Origin: Yponomeuta sedellus
Lineage: Eukaryota > Arthropoda > Insecta > Lepidoptera > Yponomeutidae
Assembly: GCA_934045075.1 (NCBI GenBank)
Contig: OW203726.1
Span: forward strand, 19,094,988 to 19,158,987
Reading direction: 5' to 3'
DNA: 64,000 nt
A program made the position numbers and the translations under genes. This document shows positions 20,636 to 31,029 of the stretch, piece after piece; position 1 is the stretch's first letter; every line of letters begins with the position of its first letter. The notes under the pieces are model-generated. The model was not told the DNA's origin. It ran no database searches and saw only the letters and a program-made list of their open reading frames with translations.

Positions 20636-20731
20636 ATGTTGGTATAAAACAGAGCTCTGTCGCTGTAGACGAAATACTCGTAAATACAAAAAATACAGGA
20701 GTAGATCCCATTGACGTCTCTTCTCAACCTA
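20636..20731 (+). CDS. Gene 1 exon (20636)
   Basis: Acceptor tctctcaag, donor agtaagt. Codes VGIKQSSVAVDEILVNTK then NTGVDPIDVSSQP: third copy of the motif. Phase 1-1. Confidence 0.65.
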
Positions 20732-21103
20732 GTAAGTATTAATTTTGAATAGTTTTACCTATCCCGTAAGACAAAATATACTCGTATAAAGGGCTTATCA
20801 AACGGCCTGCAAAGCACGGTACTTGTCGTGTATCCTGTAAGTTGTGTGTTGTATATAAATGTATAATAATCTACATCAGATAAAGTCACGCCTGTATCTT
20901 AGAGGGGTAGGACGTGCCCAGGGTTTGCCACTTGACAATCCTGTTGTTTATCCTATTTGATATTGTATTTAAAGATAAGAAGAATTTCCAAATATTAGTC
21001 TTGCAGTGAGTTGAAAAAAATGAAACAAAATTAGTTTAATGTAAAGGGAGTTTAGGCATTTCCAGCTGCTTACTTAAGTTTCTTTTATCTTATTTCTACT
21101 TTA

Positions 21104-21880
21104 GACTAGCTGCTGTCCACTACGTTGTTCTACAAGATTTGATATGTTTTTTCCGGGATGAAAAGTAGCTTATAGATCCAGTATGTATTCTAGACTATAA
21201 TCTATCTTTGTGCCGAATTTTATTCAGCTATTCTGACGTGATTGAGTAACAAACATCCATCCATACATACAAAATATGCCTTTTATAATATTATTATACT
21301 GCTGGGCCCGGCAACGTTCTTTTGCTATATTCATTAGCCTACGGCCTATTCTTAGACCAACCAAATAAACACAAAAATAAATCGGTAAAACCTTTTCAGA
21401 GTAAAGTCGAAAACAAACACACGTGACAAAAGATTTTTATGTTAAAATTTAAACTACATACTGGAAATGAACATGCTACTTGTTCGCTGATCAAAGTGTA
21501 TTAGAGAGGAATTAGTGTGAAATAGGTAATAATAGGTGATTTAGTAACAAACAGCCATCCATACCTATAATATACAAAATATCACTTTTATAATATTATT
21601 ACACTAGCTGGGCCCGGCAACGTTCTTTTGCCATATTCATATTACCTACGGCCTATTCTCAGACCAACCAAATAAACACAAAAAGAAATCATACAAATCG
21701 GTAAAGCCTTCTCAGAGTAAAGTCGAAAACAAACGTGACATGACATTTTTATATGCTAACTATATAAGATTCTATCTACGGTGTCTAAAGTTAAACTACA
21801 TATTGGAAATTAATATGCTACGTTGATCAAAGTGTAATACAGAGGAATTAGTGAGAACTAGGTAATGTAATAGGTATCTC
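21104..21880. repeat. Helitron-like fragments and a ~310-bp tandem duplication
   Basis: 21110-21300 carries 'gatgaaaagtagcttatag', 'ctttgtgccgaattttattc' and the 'ataatattattatactgctg' end typical of a common lepidopteran Helitron-like repeat. From 21300 a unit starting 'gctgggcccggcaacgttct' is repeated at about 21610 with small differences. Confidence 0.6.
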
Positions 21881-21929
21881 AACCTGTATATTTTCCGATG
21901 GTAACGTCGTTTGATAGTACGACCAGCCC

Positions 21930-22048
21930 TTAGTCTTGCAAGCGTCTACCAACCCGGACTTGGTCCCCGTAGTGGAGTATGGCCTAACCTTCCTGCGATG
22001 CAGGAAGAGACCCGTGCCCCAGCAGTGGGGACATACAAGTGTTGATAT
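21930..22048 (+). mobile_element. 5S-derived SINE, 3' fragment
   Basis: 'ccaacccggacttggtcccc' to 'gtggggacatacaagtgttg'. A further degenerate scrap of the same tail follows at 22180-22225. Confidence 0.7.
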
Positions 22049-22702
22049 CGAACATTTATGTTTGTGATTTCTGATTTGGTTGAGTGAAAACATCATGAAG
22101 AAGCTGTATTTATTCCGCACGTAGTAAGGTGTTTCCTGGAAGCTACAAAAGTGCTGGGCAACTCCATCTAAAAAAATGAAGATGCAGGAAGAGACCCGCA
22201 CAGTAGGGGCATATAAGAGTTGATATCGAGGTAATATAGTGGTTCCGAATTACTTTAGACAACTCAGCACGTTCAAGTATCTACGGCGACGATATGCTAA
22301 TATTTGAAAAGGAAGAACTACTCGTATTTGAAAAGAACGATGACACTATACTCCCGCCTTCGAGTAACGATGTTCACCGTTTTGTATCCCTCTCTGGCGG
22401 TAAGTTTCACTGTATTTTGTCTCAGGTTAGCTTGCGTATTTACTAACTCTTATCATTTCTCCTGCATGGGAGCACGAGCACGAGCCACGCGTTTTGTGCC
22501 GCTAAAATGTCACAATTTGACAACTGGCTGGAAACTCGCGACTCTTGAGATGACCTCAAGAGTCGTGGCGTCGAGAGGTAGAGTGACCTCACAACCCTGC
22601 CACGTACAATGACCCAACTATGAGGCTAAGTGCGGAAACCATAGGTCAAACTAAACAAAACTATACGTATCCGATCAGTGTGCGCAGCGCGTAGTAACTT
22701 TG

Positions 22703-22830
22703 TCTTCTTCAGGCTATATTATATAGTCCACTGCTGGACATAGCCCTCCTCTAATGAGCGCCATAGGGCCCTGTCTTCAGCTTGCCGCATCCAGCATCTG
22801 CCAGCAATTTTTCGCAGATCGTCATCCTGC
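22703..22830. mobile_element. SINE-G fragment
   Basis: Contains 'cttcttcaggctatatta', 'tagtccactgctggacatag' and 'ctctaatgagcgcc', the tail blocks seen at 25235-25290 (opposite strand) and 48300. Confidence 0.6.
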
Positions 22831-22957
22831 CTGGCGTAGTAACGCGCTTAGTAACGCGCTATATTAATTAATTGGCCGCTGACTGTCAGCGTCTACGCAT
22901 AGGTAACGTAATAAATAACGTATTGTCGTATTTTCTAAGGTTAACACGAGCAGTAGA

Positions 22958-23394
22958 CATAATTAAAACTGTTTTGATACGGATTTATGCTCGTTTATTA
23001 AATTTTATATAATTTTCCAACGTTTCGGCACTTTTTCAGGTGCCGTGGTCCCGGATGACTGAGGTGACAGGTGTCTTTTAGAAATCATTAACGGTTAGTT
23101 TACTACCCTCGGCAAAAATTACAAAAGTTAATTATGAAGTTACGTTCCAAAATTGACAAACCAATTTTTTTTTATATAAAGTCAACAATATTGATCGGCA
23201 AAAATTACAAAAGTTAATTATAACTTTTGTAATTTTTGCCGAGGGTAGTAAACTAACCGTTAATGATTTCTAAAAGACACCTGTCACCTCAGTCATCCGG
23301 GACCACGGCACCTGAAAAAGTGCCGAATAATTGGAAAATTGTAAAAAATGTAATAAACGAGCATAAATCCGTATAAAAACAGTTTTAATAAGTA
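22958..23394. mobile_element. Family P palindromic element
   Basis: Two arms in inverted orientation: 'acgtttcggcactttttcag' ... 'ctaccctcggcaaaaattac' and its reverse complement to 23394. The arms are about 190 bp each around a short centre near 23190. Confidence 0.7.
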
Positions 23395-23596
23395 TTGTCG
23401 GTTAGATGTGAACAAAAGAAAAGTGAGTTATGGGTATGTATGGAAATACAATAAACTACGTAACACTCGCTCACTTTCGGCGGCTGAAGTCAGTTTAGTG
23501 TGAACTCGGGCTATGTTCTGCGAATCAGAGCAAAACCTGGTCGGACTCTTCCGACAAACGTAAGTCAAGTAAGTTGATCCGGTTACAAATCAATAA

Positions 23597-23835
23597 TTTT
23601 AAAAACCTATTTAGAGGCTAAAAATTCCACCCATGCCGGGGATTCGAACCCGCGACCTCTGGCTAACCGTGCCAGCGCTCTCTCAACTCTCCCGTTACCT
23701 CAGTTGGGAGAGCGCTGGCACGGTTAACCAGAGGTCGCGGGTTCAAATCCCGGCATAGGTGGAATTTTGAGCCACTAAATAGGTTTTGAAAATTGTCCTT
23801 AACACGGACTAGTGTATTAAAAAGAATATAATTAC
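23597..23835. mobile_element. Family T head-to-head inverted pair
   Basis: A minus-strand tRNA-like unit (23597-23700) is followed directly by a plus-strand unit (23698-23835) with B box 'gggttcaaatcccggc' and tail 'aacacggactagtgtatt'. Confidence 0.7.
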
Positions 23836-23890
23836 AAATCAATAATGTTATATTTATGTTCATAAATGATAATATTAAACACTCATGAAG

Positions 23891-24043
23891 CTTTTTCCAA
23901 TGTGACGCACAAATATCAATATTGCCTTATCGATGCAAACAATGGTATTATAAAACACTCATCAAGCCCTTCCGATGTGTCGCAGAAACAGCAATATTAT
24001 CTTATCCAAGCAAACAATTTTAACAGCGGCAATACACTAACAG
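23891..24043 (+). CDS. Gene 1 possible exon (23891) with an internal repeat
   Basis: Donor aggtcgt; acceptor catgaag lacks a good pyrimidine tract. In the phase 1-1 frame it contains two tandem related blocks: FSNVTHKYQYCLIDANN and PSDVSQKQQYYLIQANN. Moderate support only. Confidence 0.45.
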
Positions 24044-24774
24044 GTCGTGTGTTTTGACTGATCCTCTCTGGCGTAGGTAATTAATTATTTGAAATGGCAC
24101 ACCATCGGCTATCCTAGAAACTGTTACAGATTATTACAGTAAAATACTGCCAGGATTTGCCACTTAAGGCTATATTACACCGGGGCAACACTGTGCGGCT
24201 TTGCGGCATGCCACAAGGCCGCATACAAACAAAAAATTAAAAATGACGCACATTGTGGCAAGAACCGTGCGGCATGGCAACACCTTGCGTCTTGTGGCAG
24301 ACTGTCGCAGCTTGTATCCGGGCAGAATGGATGCCATGCGACATTTTTCGTTCGTCAAAGTTGACGTTCTGGTAAAGTTTTTAAATAAGGCACTATCGTA
24401 TGCCTTAATTTTTGTTAGTAAACTACGTGGGCCATTTTACACGAAGTAATCTTCTTTTCCACCAACGTTTCTTCATTCGTTGTTTAGCTACATGGCTAAT
24501 GTTACTTGATCAGCCATATTCTATGGTGAATTCCTTCTATCAAAGAAGTAGGTAAACCAGAAACACTCCATAAACAGCACGATGCTTTGGAAATTATGTA
24601 GACACTATGTTGCCTCGGTGTAATATAGGCTGCCGATTGCGAAATATGCCGCAAATTGTAGTATGCCTCAAGGTGGCGCAAGCCACAATATGTAGCATGC
24701 TATAGGTAAAACGCCTCTAGGAGTGTTGTAGTGGAATCGTGTTTTTTTTTCGAAATAAGGCTGCTAATTTACAG

Positions 24775-24921
24775 GATTTATCAATTCTGGTCCAACGGCG
24801 GTTAAACATCAACCGACAGCCGAAAAGACATCAGGTTCCAGCAGCGTACACTCGAACAAACTTTGCCTAACAGACGGCTCTTCAGAAATAGAACAGAAGA
24901 ACACCGACTTTGAGCAAGATA
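24775..24921 (+). CDS. Gene 1 exon (24775)
   Basis: Acceptor atttacag, donor agtaagt. Codes FINSGPTAVKHQPTAEKTSG then SSVHSNKLCLTDGSSEIEQ. Phase 1-1. Confidence 0.7.
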
Positions 24922-25043
24922 GTAAGTCATTAAGGGTTCCACGCCTTAAGAATAAAAACAAAACCTTACAGGATCACGATTGAAATGTATATTTCTATTT
25001 ATCGTCCTATTTTCAATTAGTCGTAGTCCGATGGCTATTCGCT

Positions 25044-25300
25044 ACTGCTGCTGTGTGGTGTCGGCCTAGAGCACCAACCCAATTCTTCCCGCGGGTGTCG
25101 TAAAAGGCGACTAAGGGACACAAACCGGGGGGTGGGCAGCAGCGCCCCATGCAGTACGATTCCACTGAACTGCGATCCCCAACCCCCATGCCCAGCGTGG
25201 GGATTATGGGCATTACTCCAATGATGGCACAAAGTGTTGCGCTCATTAGGGGAAGGCTATGTCCAGCAGTGGACTAGTACAGCCTGAAGACGATGACGAC
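25044..25300. mobile_element. SINE-G, near-complete copy
   Basis: Runs from 'gctgtgtggtgtcggcctag' through 'cttcccgcgggtgtcgtaaa' and 'gctatgtccagcagtggact' to a GAC/GAT-rich tail (gaagacgatgacgacgat). Confidence 0.75.
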
Positions 25301-25623
25301 GATAGCTATTCGATGTATTAAGTACAGACGTACCCTTATAAAGAATACTATAATAAACAGGTGTTCTAGCGGGTAACTAAGAGATCAACCTATGCATCCA
25401 GCTCCAAGATACCATCATCAAAAGTAGTAATGTGGTTTTGTCCTCAGATTGTTATTTGGTAACTCCATATATCACGGCTTTGTCTTAGAAAATATGCACA
25501 AATCGTCGATCATTGTAACAGTAGAAAATAAACGCTTAACAGATGTAACATATCTCGTTAATAAAAATCTACCTTATTGTTAATTTGTGTACATTGTCTC
25601 ATCGGAAAACGTTGTCCGCACAG

Positions 25624-25761
25624 GTGGAACGGATTCCATCAAGTTTTCAAGCAGTACTACAGTGACGGACATCGAATTCCGAGATCATTATAACAGCCAA
25701 TACAATCGGGATCAACCCGATGAATACAATGTACTGAGTCACGACTCCACGATGAAACTCA
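25624..25761 (+). CDS. Gene 1 exon (25624)
   Basis: Acceptor ccgcacag, donor agtaagc. Codes GTDSIKFSSSTTVTDIEF, then NSQYNRDQPDEYNVLSHDS. Phase 1-1. Confidence 0.7.
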
Positions 25762-25865
25762 GTAAGCAATAGTTTTGCAATATTTTCAATAGGCGTCAAG
25801 GCGACGTCACAATGTGTCGTCGTCAAGAGAAGGACGCACCTGAAACCTTAATAACGTTACAACTT

Positions 25866-26058
25866 ACACCATTTTTATTTTTAATGCACTAACCCGTGCT
25901 AAGGAACAAATTTAAAAACCTATTTAGTGGCTAAAACCCGCAAACAGAGGTTGCGGGTTCGAATCCCGGCATGGGTGAAATTTTTAGCCTCTAAATAGGT
26001 TTTTAAATTTGTTCCTTAGCACGGGTTAGTGCATTAAAAATAAAAATGGTGTAATCAT
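25866..26058. mobile_element. Family T near-palindrome
   Basis: Left 'accatttttatttttaatgc' + 'actaacccgtgctaagga' is exactly inverted at the right end. The centre contains one tRNA B box flanked by truncated arms, about 190 bp in all. Confidence 0.75.
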
Positions 26059-26320
26059 GTGGGTACAGTGATATCGTTCCGATGTTAAACCTAACTGCAA
26101 AGTAGGTAGTCGGGGCTGTAAGTAATGCAATTTGCTTAAGTCAGATGTCGCTGCCTGTACGTAATACAGAGAATATTGTAAAGAGGTTCGAAATTTCACT
26201 GATGCCGTGAGTCACCCATTCGCTCAATTGGTAGAGCGCTGGTACGGATAGCCAGAGGTTGCGGGTTCGAATCCCGGCATGGGTGAAATTTTTAGCCTCT
26301 AAATAGGTTTTTAAACGTTA
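26058..26320 (+). mobile_element. Family T extended copy
   Basis: Carries the 5' extension (gtcggggctgtaagtaatgc ... acgtaatacagagaatattg) before the tRNA-like A and B boxes and the 'cctctaaataggtttttaaa' tail. The same extension, inverted, precedes the copy at 13795. Confidence 0.7.
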
Positions 26321-26703
26321 CAACTGTGCGCAGTTGTGACAGAGTTGTCAAGACGAGATTCGGTGTTTCTAGTCAAAGCTCATTTAAAAATCGAAGTGGT
26401 CGTGGTCAGACGCAACGTTGAGGACATCATCCTAGTCCCACTTATATAAAATCATCCTAATAATTCTTACAATAGTATAATAAGACATTTGTTTATTTTT
26501 GTTACGTGTGCAATGAACTCAGTCTTTTGTATGCCGATTATTAAATGTGTAGTTATCGACCTCAATACTATAGTATGAGTTAAGATGGCTACTCAGAATA
26601 AAGTTAATGCTAAGTCTGTGGAAATTTATAAATTCAAGAATTCCAATCAGTAGATAAACGTAATGCACGCGGAGTAAATTTAAGAACTAATATTATTTTA
26701 TAG

Positions 26704-26781
26704 AACTTGAAAATGATGAGAATATTACGCCATCGACTGAAAATTCGAATCTACAAAGTGTCGAACCAAAACTTTGGGCAG
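26704..26781 (+). CDS. Gene 1 exon (26704)
   Basis: Acceptor ttttatag, donor ggtgaga. Codes LENDENITPSTENSNLQSVE then PKLWA. Acidic. Phase 1-1. Confidence 0.7.
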
Positions 26782-27077
26782 GTGAGATTTGCTTTCATCA
26801 CGTTTTTAGTTGACGTTGTGCTGATGGAACTTTCTAAAATTAATTTAGTTTTGACAGCTATAATAATTTATCAATGCGGTGCATAGGCTTCTTTGAAACT
26901 ACAGATGGAAAGGAAATATAGAGAAGACTCGTTCTACTTTTTATCAAGTCTTTACAAATGAACTAAGTAAGTAGGTATTTAGTAAATAGAATATAAATGA
27001 CAAACTGCTGATGAAAATTCGTAAACACATTTATCATTTTTATTTTTACCATGTATTTAGGTGGTGAAGAAAACTTT

Positions 27078-27151
27078 TACATAGTTATTTAAACGGGTCA
27101 AATCACGATTATTTATTTGATTTGACCCGTTTAATATATAACTATGTATGA
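27078..27151. repeat. Hairpin repeat
   Basis: aaacgggtcaaatca (27091) is perfectly inverted at 27118-27132 around cgattatttatt, with flanking catagttat/ataactatg also inverted. One arm plus loop recurs at 47545-47575. Confidence 0.8.
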
Positions 27152-27206
27152 GTATCGCGAATCATTAAGAAATACTAAGAAAACTTTTAGTTTTTTACGT
27201 TTCTAG

Positions 27207-27352
27207 GCGAGACCTGCTGTGGCTGCAATCGCAGCAGTTGCGATCTCTGGATGAAAATAACAACCCATGTTGATGAGAAAACAAAAATAGTTGGAAGTCG
27301 AATAAACAAGTTGTCAATTTACAAACAATTCTCGAGACGTAAGAGCTGTTGA
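27207..27352 (+). CDS. Gene 1 possible alternative terminal exon, Cys-rich
   Basis: Acceptor gtttctag; the leading GC joins in frame to the preceding exon, exactly as the exon at 27581 does. Codes ETCCGCNRSSCDLWMKITTH, then VDEKTKIVGSRINKLSIYK, and stops at TGA 27350. AATAAA follows at 27482. The stop, the downstream signal and the shared phase make it a candidate alternative 3' end. The AATAAA/TCTA tail also resembles a LINE 3' end, so exonisation of a retroelement is possible. Confidence 0.4.
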
Positions 27353-27580
27353 CTTATAATGTTCTCGCGACCATTTATTGCCACTTTTTTGTAAATTGTT
27401 TATTGTGTTTTCTATGTGTTGTTTGTTTTTTCTACTGTACAGTCTGCTTAATGCTGATGTTACTGTGTCTGGGTAAATACAAATAAATTATTCTATCTAT
27501 ACATCAGCCTCCTCAGATCTTCTCGCAAAACTGAGATATCGAAACTATAATTATGTTGACATTGATCTTTTAAATTAAAG

Positions 27581-27721
27581 GCAATGAACGTGAACATAAA
27601 GTTTGTAACAAGAAACGATCGCCCTTGAGTGCTATTGAACATCGACGGCGCTACCTCTCCTGGAAAAGCCACAGGAGACGCCCAGCTTGGTTCAAGTATC
27701 CCGAAAAGTATGTCTACAATG
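27581..27721 (+). CDS. Gene 1 exon (27581)
   Basis: Acceptor aattaaag, donor ggtgagt. Codes NEREHKVCNKKRSPLSAIE then RRRYLSWKSHRRRPAWFKYP: very basic with several aromatics. Phase 1-1. Confidence 0.7.
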
Positions 27722-27838
27722 GTGAGTATCTAATAATACCACGAGACAAAATTATTACTAAAACTTAGATCATTTCTGATTTTGAATTTTTATTCTTTAA
27801 TACCTAGCTCTTTGTATAGCGTATGTTTTCCATTTCAG

Positions 27839-27943
27839 TTCAATCCAACACCCTAACTACATCAGCTGATATACATTATTCGTCGATTCCGGCAAGCAGT
27901 ACCAACGCGTCCTTACTACGAAAATCTGTAACAGCAATCTCTG
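27839..27943 (+). CDS. Gene 1 exon (27839)
   Basis: Acceptor catttcag, donor ggtttgt. Codes QSNTLTTSADIHYSSIPASS then TNASLLRKSVTAIS. Phase 1-1. Confidence 0.65.
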
Positions 27944-28103
27944 GTTTGTTTTAGTTTCTAAAATTTTATATATTATCTGGGAAGTGGGTAGGTTTCGTAC
28001 ATGGTATCAAAGAAACATTCAATTCATATTTGTCCAATTTTCAGAGGAAATGATTTTTTTGGGACCAGATATAAACTACAAATATTCATCTATTGATTTT
28101 CAG

Positions 28104-28205
28104 AGCACTCAGTCCAAGAAAAGTTCGACTCTTGTAATATAGAAACGATTCAGGAATCTATAGAATCTTCTGAGAGTTTGGAGTCCGTTCCGTCCGTTCT
28201 ACGTG
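28104..28205 (+). CDS. Gene 1 exon (28104)
   Basis: Acceptor attttcag, donor ggtaatt. Codes HSVQEKFDSCNIETIQESIE then SSESLESVPSVLR. Ser/Glu-rich. Phase 1-1. Confidence 0.7.
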
Positions 28206-28254
28206 GTAATTCATTTATATATCTAAACTTATAAGAATAATTATTGTCATTACT

Positions 28255-28640
28255 ATTACAAATAAAAACTGTTTGTACGGATTTTACTCGTTTATTACAT
28301 TTTTACAATTTTCCGACGCTTCGGCACTTTTTCAGATGTTGTGGTCTCGAATGACTGAGGTGGCAGGCGTCTTTTTTAAAGCATTAACTGTTAGTTTACT
28401 ACCCTCGGCAAAAATTACAAAAGTTAATTATGAAGTTACGTGAAGTTGCCGAGGGTAGTAAACTAACAGTTAATGCCTTTAAAAAGACGCCTGTCACCTC
28501 AATCATCCGAGACCACAGCACCTGAAAAAGTTCCGAAACGTCGGAAAATTGTAAAAAATTAATAAACGAGTAAAATCTGTATAAAAGGAGTTTTTATTAT
28601 GTCTAGTGCTCGTGTTAACCTTAGAAAATACTATTAGTAT
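28255..28640. mobile_element. Family P palindromic element
   Basis: Inverted arms like 22958: 'ggcactttttcagatgttgt' and 'cacagcacctgaaaaagttc', meeting near 28440. The right edge 'gtctagtgctcgtgttaacc' is shared with 2116 and 49190. Confidence 0.7.
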
Positions 28641-28675
28641 TACAATTAATTCAAAATATTCTATTTTTATTTTAG

Positions 28676-28762
28676 TTTTGAGTCCAGCCCCCTTGACATC
28701 AATAAAGGAGATCCCAGAAATTCAAGCTATAATGTCAAATACAAGCAACTTCCACAGCCCAG
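28676..28762 (+). CDS. Gene 1 exon (28676)
   Basis: Acceptor tattttag after a T-rich tract, donor ggtatag. Codes LSPAPLTSIKEIPEIQAIMS then NTSNFHSP. Phase 1-1. Confidence 0.65.
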
Positions 28763-28844
28763 GTATAGGAACCCGTTGCTATTCGCAAAATAAATCTGAA
28801 AATCTGTAGGAGAATTATGATCTAAAGTAAACATTTAATTACAG

Positions 28845-28937
28845 ATATGAGTACTTTCTGTTCTTCAAGAGGATCTCCAACTATGGAAGCTCAAGATCTG
28901 GTGCCTACCAAAGATGTGCCTACGTGGGACATTCCAG
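28845..28937 (+). CDS. Gene 1 exon (28845)
   Basis: Acceptor aattacag, donor ggtaaga. Codes MSTFCSSRGSPTMEAQDLVP then TKDVPTWDIP. Phase 1-1. Confidence 0.7.
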
Positions 28938-29082
28938 GTAAGACAGGACATACCTACCTATTATTAAGAGAACCTGGGATTATGTGTGCCGTGCTTATCG
29001 CAAATTTGTGATTTAAAATAATAAGAAAATAATGCCGAATCACAATTTAATTGAGAGGTCGGTCTGACACTTTTTGTTTCAG

Positions 29083-29175
29083 ACCTAAATTGGTCCACGC
29101 CAAGTTTAGGTGCTCAGTATCCATCATATTGGTATGATAGTTCACCTCAACGGATTGATGTAATCAACGGTTCAG
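29083..29175 (+). CDS. Gene 1 exon (29083)
   Basis: Acceptor gtttcag, donor ggtaaaa. Codes LNWSTPSLGAQYPSYWYDSS then PQRIDVINGS. Its start resembles the next exon (QSWPSSPAS), suggesting exon duplication. Phase 1-1. Confidence 0.7.
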
Positions 29176-29381
29176 GTAAAAATCGCCACGTAGCTGTTGT
29201 TGAAGCTTGTAAGTTTGTAAGGATGGTGGCAAGTAGCAAACACTGCTTCTCCGTCTGAATAGAGGCCTGTGCTTATATATGTAATGTAGCTTAGATATAT
29301 CCTTGTACTAGGTCTTCTTTCCGATCACTAAGATTAATTCAGGATCCTAGCTTAGTATTTTATACTAAGAGTTTCTTTCAG

Positions 29382-29686
29382 ACCAAAGTTGGCCCTCTTC
29401 ACCTGCGTCGGAGATCCGAAACCAAATCGTAACACAAAGTCAGTCGACGATGCCAATAGGTGAAAATCCTCGTATAATAGAGTTAAAAATGAGCATAGAA
29501 AGCCTAACCGAGGAATTACGCACTACGCACGAACAAATGGACAAGCTGATTGCGGAATATGGCAATCTTAAGAAGACTCTCGAAACCAGCAACCGAGAGA
29601 TGAAATCTATAAGAGAAATCCGAAGTTTTGACCCTTCGGATTTTAGACACCGTTACAACAATCTCCAAAGTGTATCCGTCATGTAG
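29382..29686 (+). CDS. Gene 1 exon with internal donor or alternative coiled-coil C-terminus
   Basis: Acceptor tctttcag. Two outcomes are legible. Splicing at 29459 (ggtgaaa) gives a phase 1-1 exon, QSWPSSPASEIRNQIVTQSQ + STMPI. Read-through continues in frame for 75 more codons through a clear heptad-like coiled coil (LKMSIESLTEELRTTHEQMD ... KLIAEYGNLKKTLETSNREM) to TAG at 29684. AATAAA at 29813-29818 supports a real 3' end. The coiled coil is unlike any neighbouring exon. Confidence 0.65.
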
Positions 29687-29812
29687 AATCTCAACGACAG
29701 AGAAAAAAAAACAAAAGTTAAAAAGTCCTATTACTTGAGAATGACTGCGTCTGTATAGTAAAGTTGTTTTTCCTTTCTTTGCCTCAAAACCCCTGGAGAC
29801 ATTCTCTGACAT

Positions 29813-29818
29813 AATAAA
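29813..29818 (+). promoter_or_regulatory. Possible polyadenylation signal for the 29382 isoform
   Basis: AATAAA 127 bases after the TAG of the read-through exon and 52 bases before the next exon. Confidence 0.4.
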
Positions 29819-29869
29819 TCACATTTTCTCTCGTCATTACAAGAAAACAGCTCTTGTTCGTATTTGCAG

Positions 29870-29986
29870 AAACAACGCAAGTGTTACGTACGGTTGATGA
29901 CAAAGAGACGAACAATATCGTTGTAAAAAGTTCTGTTAAGCCGCACGTGACTGGAGAGTGCCAAAACGACAAAAAATCCTTTGCAG
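29870..29986 (+). CDS. Gene 1 exon (29870)
   Basis: Acceptor tatttgcag, donor ggtgcct. Codes TTQVLRTVDDKETNNIVVKS then SVKPHVTGECQNDKKSFA. Phase 1-1. Confidence 0.7.
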
Positions 29987-30211
29987 GTGCCTATTTAATG
30001 TCACATTTAGTTTAGTGTACGACGTCGTCCTTTTAAAAATCAGTAGAAACATAAATCACCTAGTCATCATTTACGAGCTTTGTCAATATTTAACGTGCTA
30101 AGGAATGTTTTAGAATCTAAAGTAATTCAAACCTTCGTAAGCGTTTTTCACGTAGAGATCGATCCATAGTATAATAGTTAGAGGAATATTGTATTTGTTC
30201 AATTATTCTAG

Positions 30212-30349
30212 AGCAATCAAACATTTCATCCAGATTTGAAAGTGATAAGGCCACTGGCTCGTATCGTGATAAGAATATTGGGGCTGGTGAAGATACTGCC
30301 AATTGTGCCAGTGTTCAAGTACTTTTTGGTCACAAATATCGGGATATTG
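30212..30349 (+). CDS. Gene 1 exon (30212)
   Basis: Acceptor ttattctag, donor ggtgagt. Codes QSNISSRFESDKATGSYRDK then NIGAGEDTANCASVQVLFGH. Phase 1-1. Confidence 0.7.
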
Positions 30350-30906
30350 GTGAGTTGTTTCAACAATAACTTTAATCTTTACCTATTTAGGGTTCTTTCT
30401 AAATTGCGCATATCCTGAACAACAGGAGTAAGGAGAAAACAACTTTTGTTTTACCTATGACTTTTGAATATTTTAGTTTTGTTACATATAAAGTTTTTGA
30501 GGCATATTAATTATGACTTTTCGTGATTTTTCTGCTTTGTCGTGGCGATGTTGAATAAATAATGCTTAAAAAACCACGTGTCATATCATAACATAAAATT
30601 GTTTTTTTTTCTAATTAGCAAAATGTTTTACTGAAAGTTACGTTATTAGGGCGCATAAAAACAGATGTGACGAATTGTATAGAATTCGCGCCCTCGCCAT
30701 TTGCTTTCTGTATGGGCTTCGGTAGGTACATTTTGTATGAAAGTCAATTGGAAAGACATCGTCTACTCCGCGCCCTCGCTACACGTCTCTTCTGTGTGGC
30801 CAAGGGCCAAACATGAATTTCTTTACGTAATCTGAGTTAAATCTTAAAAACTCACTTAGGGTGTTTCAGGAATTGTGCATTTTGGAAAAAACCTTTATAG
30901 TTGCAG

Positions 30907-31029
30907 ATGACCATGTAAAAAACAATGTCCTAGGCACTGCACCGTCCGAGTGGCCCCTTCCCATATCTAGAGTGAATTCAGACGCCTCTGGCCGCTGTAT
31001 CAACCCATTACGTAGACGTAAACACCAAA
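30907..31029 (+). CDS. Gene 1 exon (30907)
   Basis: Acceptor tagttgcag. A phase-1 donor agtttgt after 31029 gives 41 codons: DHVKNNVLGTAPSEWPLPIS then RVNSDASGRCINPLRRRKH. Without that donor the frame stops at TAA 31041, so it could be another alternative end. Confidence 0.55.

Noticed and set aside
22304..22612. 102-residue plus-strand ORF
   Set aside because: No domain, no splice context matching gene 1 phases, and it crosses repeat-like sequence with a local hairpin (actcttgagatgacctcaagagt).
26228..26290. tRNA gene on the plus strand (also 40400-40470 and the minus copies)
   Set aside because: The A and B boxes are good, but the anticodon loop is abnormal, acceptor pairing is poor, and the same family-specific tail follows every copy; these are SINE-type repeats.
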